The position numbers and the translations under genes are program-made. Positions 58,383 through 64,000 of a stretch of DNA of 64,000 nt are shown here, piece after piece (within the stretch, counting starts at the first letter, position 1; every line of letters begins with the position of its first letter). The stretch comes from Entamoeba histolytica HM-1:IMSS (Eukaryota > Evosea > Mastigamoebida > Endamoebidae). The notes below the pieces were generated by a model. That model saw nothing but the letters and a program-made list of their open reading frames with translations. It was not told the origin of the DNA and did no database searches. Where the stretch lies: contig NW_001914915.1 of assembly GCF_000208925.1 (NCBI RefSeq), forward strand, positions 1 to 64,000, in the 5' to 3' direction.

Positions 58383-58817
58383 ATGGATTTAAATGACCCA
58401 ATGTTCTCTTTGTTTGTTAGCCAACTTGAGGCTACTGGATGGAAAAGAGGTAAAGGGTTAGGAAAAAATGAGGATGGAATTACGTCAATAGAAATTAAAG
58501 CAAATAAAACAGGTAAAGGAATTGGAGCAAGCAGAGTTACAGAAAATCAAAAATTAGATGATGTCTATGCAGGAAAAATTGAAGATCATAATGATGTTCA
58601 ATTTGTACAGTCAAAAGAAGAGTTTGATAAATACAGTACAAATAAAGATGCAGAAAAGAAACCTAAGAAAGAAGAAACTAATATATTAAAAAAGAAAGTT
58701 GATGTAATAGAAGCTACTTCAATTTCAATGAAATTTGGTCGTGGAAGAAGACAAAAAGGTAAGTTATTAAGAATTCAGGAACAAGAAAAAAGATTATTAA
58801 ATAAAGAAGTAAATTAA
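58383..58817 (+). CDS. G-patch domain protein (GPATCH4/PINX1-like)
   Basis: The 144-residue protein has an N-terminal G-patch (about 8-50) with FSLFVSQLEATGWKRGKGLGKNEDGI and KANKTGKGIG. All the glycines of the motif are present. G-patch proteins recruit and activate DEAH-box RNA helicases. The K-x-N-K-x-G-x-G-x-G end of the patch is like GPATCH4 and PINX1, which act in nucleolar RNA work. The remainder is Lys/Glu-rich, with a basic patch FGRGRRQKGKLLRIQEQEKR near the end. The region immediately upstream lies head to head with the LRR gene. No intron. Confidence 0.88.
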   Translation: MDLNDPMFSLFVSQLEATGWKRGKGLGKNEDGITSIEIKANKTGKGIGASRVTENQKLDDVYAGKIEDHNDVQFVQSKEEFDKYSTNKDAEKKPKKEETNILKKKVDVIEATSISMKFGRGRRQKGKLLRIQEQEKRLLNKEVN

Positions 58818-58856
58818 ATATGTTTTGTAATCAAAGAAGTTCAATTTAAAAAAAAA

Positions 58857-61373
58857 TCAAATCAACATTATAAATAATAATACTAAAAAGTAACTAAAGA
58901 TGTTTATTGCATTATTCGAAACATATGAACAATGAACATATATACTTCCTTCTAGATATGATGAACATTCATTACATTGATAATTATTTTGAATATAAGT
59001 ACCTTGACATTCATCATTTGTATAAATAAATTCTTGAAGTTCATTATCTCCAATAAAATATTTTTTTCTTTCTGCACAAGTTGCAAATACTATATTTTTT
59101 ACAAGAATTCCTTTTTCATAATTTGAACATTTTTTATTTGTTGAGTCATAATAAATAAATGCAGTTGATAATGCTGGTTCTTCATTTTTACATTCAACAT
59201 TAGATAATAGTCTATCATTAAAATTTCCTCCTTTGCAATTACTTGAAGAAGAAAATGTTCTTATTGTATAATGATTTTGATTAGATATTTTAAAAACCAT
59301 CAATGATGTATTTTTAGACGTTTTATAGCATCTATTTAAATTGTATTGATAAAAAGATGAAACAGCTGACGTATCTCTATTTCTTATTCCACAAATAACC
59401 AGTTCATCATTATGTATAACTGTTGTGCAATTAATTATACTATTTGGAATATCAGGAGATTGATTATTAATATGACATTTATCACATTCTAATTCGATAC
59501 TTTCTTTAATCTTTCCTTGACATAAATTATCATTATATTTCTCTCTTATTAAATTACCTTTATCCCATTGATACTTAATTGAATCAATACAAATATCACT
59601 ATGATACAATTTAATTTCTTCACTTGTAATACTATCACATTGACTATTTAATAATGAATATTCTGTAGCAATGATATTGTCAATTGTATCAGTACATTCA
59701 GTAGTTTCAAAAGTTTCAATTTGTTTTTTAGAATTAGGTAATGTACATCCACTATCATCATATTGAGTAATTTGGTATTTATTGTTTAATTCCATTTTTA
59801 TAAAAGTATTATTATCTCTTCTTATACATTCATTTAAATAATACATAATGGTATATCCTGCATTTCCTTCATTATCCCTTTTACCACAATACATTTTATT
59901 TCCTCTTGTATAACTGAAAATTACTAAGTCTATTCCACTAAGAGAAACATTTCCATTTGGATATTGATTTGTGTTAGCAATAATAGTACAATCTTCATCT
60001 GTATATCTGGTTAAAACAATTTTATCATTCCCTCTAGAATATTTTTGTTTATTTACACAAATATCAGTTATAATATCAATGTCCTTTGTTCCTTCTTTGC
60101 AAATATTATTAAGACAATATTTTTTTGTTACATCTTTTAATGGGGTATAAGAAGAAAGACATTCCTCTTCTTTAAAAGTATTGAAAAGGAATTTTGTTCC
60201 ATTGCAATACATTGAACTATAACGATATACATTATATTTTTGATCTTTTAAAATAACTTTTTCATAAAACCTATTTGATGATGGGTTACAGGCATTAACC
60301 CAAAATGGTTCTACTTCATTTACTTGGTTATTTGAATTTTTATGTGAGCAAAAGACTTGTTTAACTTCTTCACAATGAATAACTTGTTTATTAGTTTCAT
60401 CACATGACATACATTTAAAAGTAGTTTTTTTATTGATAGTTTCACAGGTATCTTCATTGTATGTAATAACATTAAATCCATCTTTTGTATTTTCATATCT
60501 TTGCTTATCTAAACATACACCAGTTTTAAAATAATATTTTTCTGAATATTGATCATCACTACATTCATTTTCCATTTGAGCAATTAAATAACCATCATAT
60601 TCATTAAGCGAACCAATTTCACAATCCTCTATGTTTGGTTTAGTTGTAGTTGGGACAGTTGAACAATCAGATGAATCACTATAAGAATTTAATTTAATAA
60701 CAATAGCATCATTATCTATTTCATTATAATATTTGTATGATGATGACTCTCCATTTCTAACACATAGACCTGTTGTAAATGTTGTAAATACCTGTCGTTC
60801 ATTATTTATATTCTTTTTACCACATATATATTCATTTTCAGGCAACACACATTTTACCATTGCCTTTCCATTAGTAAATTGATTGTTAGTATTACATATA
60901 TTACACTTTATTTTATAAGATATAAATACTGGATTATTTACAGTACAATCATCATCAACATACCGTTTCCAACTGACAGTAGTACCATCTCTTATATATT
61001 TAGTTTTGTTATGACATGTATCTAACAATATATATTGTTTGACAGACGTTTCTAATTCATTACATTCTTCTGTTTGACTGAATAAACTTATTGTGATATT
61101 ATAATCAGGTAATTGATCAACTTCAGTACAATTGCTTAATTCAGCAGAATCTCCTTGTTGAACATTACAATCTTTATCATAATATTGTATTTCATAGATA
61201 TTATTGTTTTTATTTACTTTCAAATATTGACCATTTTCATTCATACAAGTATCATATTGGTATTGTTTAAAGTTCACATAAGTGATGCTTTGATCTTCTC
61301 TCACTACTGTTTCACCACAAATAAGAATTTTACCAAAACATGAAAAATAGAAGGTGAAGAGAATAGCAATCAT
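58857..61373 (-). CDS. Large cysteine-rich secreted or GPI-anchored protein with internal repeats
   Basis: The 838-residue protein starts with a signal peptide (MIAILFTFYFSCFGKILICG) and ends with a hydrophobic stretch (NIFSYFLVLLFIMLI) with nothing after it, the form of a GPI-anchor signal. Between them, a unit of roughly 110-170 residues recurs about five times. Each unit has the order C-x-x-x-x-x-Y...W/R-Y-x-x-D-x-C...C-x-x-C-x-x-x-N, for example TDICVNKQKYSRGNDKIVL then YTDEDC. Cysteines are evenly spaced and probably all disulfide-bonded. N-glycosylation sequons are frequent (NNT, NKT, NCT). I do not recognise the family. A surface or secreted role is inferred. No intron. Confidence 0.8.
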   Translation of the reverse strand: MIAILFTFYFSCFGKILICGETVVREDQSITYVNFKQYQYDTCMNENGQYLKVNKNNNIYEIQYYDKDCNVQQGDSAELSNCTEVDQLPDYNITISLFSQTEECNELETSVKQYILLDTCHNKTKYIRDGTTVSWKRYVDDDCTVNNPVFISYKIKCNICNTNNQFTNGKAMVKCVLPENEYICGKKNINNERQVFTTFTTGLCVRNGESSSYKYYNEIDNDAIVIKLNSYSDSSDCSTVPTTTKPNIEDCEIGSLNEYDGYLIAQMENECSDDQYSEKYYFKTGVCLDKQRYENTKDGFNVITYNEDTCETINKKTTFKCMSCDETNKQVIHCEEVKQVFCSHKNSNNQVNEVEPFWVNACNPSSNRFYEKVILKDQKYNVYRYSSMYCNGTKFLFNTFKEEECLSSYTPLKDVTKKYCLNNICKEGTKDIDIITDICVNKQKYSRGNDKIVLTRYTDEDCTIIANTNQYPNGNVSLSGIDLVIFSYTRGNKMYCGKRDNEGNAGYTIMYYLNECIRRDNNTFIKMELNNKYQITQYDDSGCTLPNSKKQIETFETTECTDTIDNIIATEYSLLNSQCDSITSEEIKLYHSDICIDSIKYQWDKGNLIREKYNDNLCQGKIKESIELECDKCHINNQSPDIPNSIINCTTVIHNDELVICGIRNRDTSAVSSFYQYNLNRCYKTSKNTSLMVFKISNQNHYTIRTFSSSSNCKGGNFNDRLLSNVECKNEEPALSTAFIYYDSTNKKCSNYEKGILVKNIVFATCAERKKYFIGDNELQEFIYTNDECQGTYIQNNYQCNECSSYLEGSIYVHCSYVSNNAINIFSYFLVLLFIMLI

Positions 61374-61738
61374 TAAATGAAAATAAAAGTTTAATACAAA
61401 AAAGGGGTTTTTTCATACAAATAAACTCTTCTTTTTTTCAAATTAGTTATCAAAAATTTTATTTAGTAATTATTGTAATAAAAATAAATTAGAAAATTAT
61501 TTTTTGACGATGAATAAAAATGGATTTAAACTTGAATATACACTAATTAAATCAGTTTATTGAAATTAACAGTTAATTCATAAGTAAAACAACCAATTGC
61601 CTTAATTTCTTTTCCTTTTGTTTCATTCAAACTGAAGATTGTTATCATTAATCCTTTATCATTTCCATTGTATTATTAATTATTATAATTTTTATTATAA
61701 TTATAGTTTAAAGAAGAAAAAAACTTGAATCGTTTCAA
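61374..61738. other. Divergent intergenic region
   Basis: About 365 bases between the heads of the cysteine-rich gene (-) and the SNAPC1 gene (+). TTTAAAGAAG and ACTTGAATCG occur just before the SNAPC1 ATG. No other feature was recognised. Confidence 0.45.
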
Positions 61739-62753
61739 ATGCAAGATACAAATCCTAATGAAAAGGGTAATGAAAATAATCAAGAAAATGGTGTTGATAT
61801 AGATCAATTACCATTTGTTGATTTAACTCCTGGTAAAGAATCAAATTTTAATACAAATATCAAAGAGGAAGAAATAGATGGATCTATTGATATTGAGTCT
61901 CAGCCAAAGAAAAAAAAAGATCAACCAACTGTTACAGTCCACAATTTTTATACAAGGGAATATATGGAACTTGCTCATAACGCTATATATACAGATATTA
62001 TGAAAGTAGTAGAAAGGTTTTCAGTTTGTTATTAAAATAGTAATTTTATTTATTTACATACTAAAATTATAGAATGAAGCATTAGAACATATTTCTTATC
62101 AGTCATTTAAAGAAATATGGAGAGAATTAGGTATGAACAAAGAATTATTATTAGAATCATTAACAAATGATAAAGTTGAGAGTATTTTTAATACATTCTA
62201 TGAAACATGTTTAGAAATATTTGACTCATGCAAACAACTTAATCAGAAGTTAATTATTCTTTTTATTTTATATACTGTTTATATGACACAACCAAAAGAC
62301 AAATCACCAATTCCTATTCGTCTTCCATATTCTATGGCAATCAAACTCTTTCCCTTACCAACAGAATTACATAATAAACAAGGTCAAGCAATGGTTTATT
62401 CATTAATTCAAAATAGAGCATTCATTTACTCTGCTAAAAATTCACTATATACACAACGTACTTCTTTTGACAGACAACAAATGGATCAAGCACATGGACT
62501 TTTTGAAGAAAGAGGATATGACATTTTATTAAACAGTGAAATAGAGAATTATAATGATGTACTAAGTTCTATTCAAGAAAGTGTTGGTATTGAACGTGGT
62601 GTTTCTAGGTCTTTTATTTCTCAATTTAATTCTGTTATAAAGAATATCCCACAAAGAGGATATGGTTATGGAGAAGGAAGTTTATTTCCAAGTGAAGAAG
62701 AAAAAGAAAGTGTAAGTACTAATTCTTATTCCAAAATGGAACAAAAAGAATAA
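61739..62753 (+). CDS. SNAPC1: SNAPc subunit 1 (SNAP43/SNAPC1-like), two exons
   Basis: The 321-residue protein comes from exon 1 (61739-62023), a 49-nt intron (62024-62072, GTTTGT...TAG) and exon 2 (62073-62753). The first 70 residues are acidic and disordered. The SNAP43 domain follows the splice: SYQSFKEIWRELGMN (like the family's V-x-F-E-D-F-x-x-I-W-R-x-M-x-F), FNTFYETCLEIF, LIILFILYTVYMTQPKDKSPIPIRL, and a helix LIQNRAFIYSAKNSLY like the R-A-F-x-x-x-A element. The C-terminus is Ser/Glu-rich. SNAPc recognises the proximal sequence element of snRNA genes. An in-frame alternative donor (AG/GTTTTC at 62017) exists, but GTTTGT fits the other introns. Confidence 0.72.
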
Positions 62754-62952
62754 AGGGAAGAAGGAATAAGAAGAATAACCATTGACGAAAATGTTGAATT
62801 AAATGAATGTTTTTATGAAATTTAATTCAGTTTTATTTGAAAATTAGAATAACAAATGAATTTCAATTGAATATACAACGAAAGAACCATTAAACCAAAG
62901 AATACTCAGAAGAAGTTAGAATTAATCAGAATTTGTAGAACAACTTGTTCTA

Positions 62953-62962
62953 GTATTTAAAT
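62953..62962 (+). promoter_or_regulatory. TATA-like box of the TLDc-like gene
   Basis: GTATTTAAAT lies 41 bases before the ATG at 63003, followed by an initiator-like AAATTTCATTC (62980-62990). This matches the Entamoeba core-promoter layout and supports a start at 63003. Confidence 0.55.
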
Positions 62963-63002
62963 CTACTAAAATTAATGGGAAATTTCATTCTTGTTTTATC
63001 AA

Positions 63003-63527
63003 ATGACATCAACTCAATTAAATCTTATTCCTACAGAACACTTATTAAAAGAAAATGACATTTTTGGTTATGGAAAAGAATTATTAGAAGCAACTGGATT
63101 TTCTTCTTTTAATGTAGTTTATGACTCAAAAATAAATGGATTCAATAAAAGTGCTTTTAATGCATCTGTTGTTGGTAAACAAAATATATTGACACTCATC
63201 ATTACTAATGATAACTATATATTTGGTGCTTATCATTCAAACATTCCATCACTCTCTTCTTTTCAAGTGGTTATTGATTCAAAAGCTTTTATATTTGCAC
63301 TTTCAAATGGATTAAAAATATTTAAGAATATTGACTCTGGGTCTTTCTTTAATGGCAATCAACCAACCTATGAAGTTAGTTGTGCGTTTAAAATTAATGA
63401 CCCAACTAAACAATCAATTATTTGTGCCTATGCCAATCGTTATTATCAAGGATTAAACAATTCCACAGTATTTGCTGGAAATGACACATTTATTACATCA
63501 CAATTAATTGCATTAGAGTTACATTAA
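63003..63527 (+). CDS. TLDc-like domain protein
   Basis: The 174-residue protein starts at the ATG at 63003; four upstream in-frame codons lack an ATG and lie within the presumed initiator/leader. The order fits a TLDc domain: LEATGFSSFNVVYDSKINGFN (compare W...N-x-I-F-D-S-D-x-D-x-x-N), NILTLIITNDNYIFGAYHS (where FGAY replaces FGGY), DSKAFIFALSNGLKIF (the S-F-x-F-S-L element), a variable middle and a final strand FITSQLIALELH. It is the third TLDc-type gene in the window. Function in Entamoeba unknown. Confidence 0.7.
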   Translation: MTSTQLNLIPTEHLLKENDIFGYGKELLEATGFSSFNVVYDSKINGFNKSAFNASVVGKQNILTLIITNDNYIFGAYHSNIPSLSSFQVVIDSKAFIFALSNGLKIFKNIDSGSFFNGNQPTYEVSCAFKINDPTKQSIICAYANRYYQGLNNSTVFAGNDTFITSQLIALELH

Positions 63528-63595
63528 AAAAACTTCTCATAATTTCATTCATTCTTTTTCATCTTTTTACGTTGAAAGAATTAACAAAAACAACT

Positions 63596-64000
63596 TTATT
63601 GAATTGACTCTTTTACAAATCTTGAAAATAATTCTATTGAATCATTAAAGGAATAAAAAGATAATAGTTTTGACTCTTGAAGAGATTGAAGAGTTGGTAC
63701 TTTGTTTGGGTCAAAAGAATCAATTGTATTAAAATTAATTGGAATACATACCTTATTTGTTGATGGATGAATACAAAATGGAGCTTTAAGGAGATGGTTT
63801 AATTGAACTGAAACATTGGTATCAATACGAGGATAAAGGTAGGTAAAAACAATGCTCATTAATGTCGTTTTATTATTTTTCTATTCTATTATTTATTGTT
63901 TTATGAAAGAGAATATTATGAAGAATAAAGAATTTCAAACAAAATGTTCTTTCAATAAAGTCCAACTGAGATTATTGAACTTTCTAATAACTTGACTAGT
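63596..64000 (-). CDS. PRIM1: DNA primase small subunit (PriS/PRIM1), partial 3' end, spliced
   Basis: The last exon (63880-63596, 94 codons plus stop) contains YLYPRIDTNVSVQLNHLLKAP, FCIHPSTNKVCIPINF and DSFDPNKVPTL. This is the distinctive C-terminal block of the eukaryotic primase catalytic subunit (Y/F-P-R-L-D-x-N-V-S...N-H-L-L-K-S-P-F...H-P-K-T-G-R...V-P-I). A 60-nt intron (63940-63881, starting GTTTGA, ending TAG) joins in phase to 20 open codons that reach the window edge (64000-63941, ...SWTLLKEHF). The rest of the gene, with the catalytic Asp residues, lies outside. Primase makes the RNA primers for DNA polymerase alpha. The exon identity is strong; the splice is inferred. Confidence 0.85.

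Noticed and set aside
1..64000. Search for tRNA, rRNA, CRISPR, prophage or a LINE open reading frame
   Set aside because: No cloverleaf-compatible tRNA, rRNA segment, CRISPR spacing, phage gene or reverse transcriptase/endonuclease domain could be recognised on either strand.

Overview
The window is AT-rich nuclear DNA from an Entamoeba species of the E. histolytica / E. dispar / E. nuttalli group. Four things support this. Protein-coding genes are closely packed and mostly intron-free. The introns present are short (45-187 nt) and, in nine of ten cases, begin GTTTGT. Core promoters look like the Entamoeba type (GTATTTAAA boxes, GAAC motifs, AAATTCA-like initiators). Lineage-specific families occur: an EhSINE1-like retroposon with 27-bp internal repeats, a BspA-like leucine-rich repeat protein, the calcium-binding protein CaBP2 and small TLDc proteins. 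The species cannot be fixed from the sequence alone. There is one 100-base assembly gap (34311-34410).

Layout. 1-3.7 kb is gene-free AT-rich DNA. 3.7-32.8 kb is a dense housekeeping region: phosphatidylserine synthase, ribosomal proteins eS17 and eS8, the Pol III factor Bdp1, a G-protein gamma subunit, a very large TRAPPC9/Trs120-like protein with an extra helical-repeat half, an ABM-fold protein, Pescadillo, Shq1, a PI3-kinase, two paralogous Entamoeba proteins on either side of a TBC Rab-GAP gene, a Myb protein, AP-2 sigma and GPN1. 32.8-39.4 kb is a gene graveyard. It holds a decayed Mtr4-type helicase joined to a decayed TLDc gene, the gap, two SINE-derived segments, 2.6 kb of low-complexity DNA and one intact TLDc gene whose 3' flank is duplicated beside the pseudogene. 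39.4-64 kb is again gene-dense: a TBC1D5-like GAP, a CRIB-WH2-acidic WASP-like protein, a BspA-like LRR protein, a Nup54-like nucleoporin, CaBP2, Urm1, Vta1, an EhSINE1, a Rap/Ran-GAP protein, an RRM protein, prolidase, an SLC45-like carrier, an LRR protein, a G-patch protein, a large cysteine-rich secreted protein, SNAPC1, a TLDc-like protein and the 3' end of DNA primase small subunit.

Functional themes, not operons: membrane traffic (TRAPPII subunit, AP-2 sigma, two TBC GAPs, Vta1), signalling and actin (G gamma, PI3-kinase, Rap-GAP, CRIB-WASP-like, CaBP2), ribosome and RNP biogenesis (eS17, eS8, Pes1, Shq1), and Pol II/Pol III transcription (Bdp1, SNAPC1, GPN1). No multi-gene defence or biosynthetic system was recognised. 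The most unusual items are the helical-repeat/TRAPPC9 fusion, the WASP-like protein without WH1, the first AP-2 sigma exon that is only the ATG, and the composite pseudogene/SINE region around the assembly gap.
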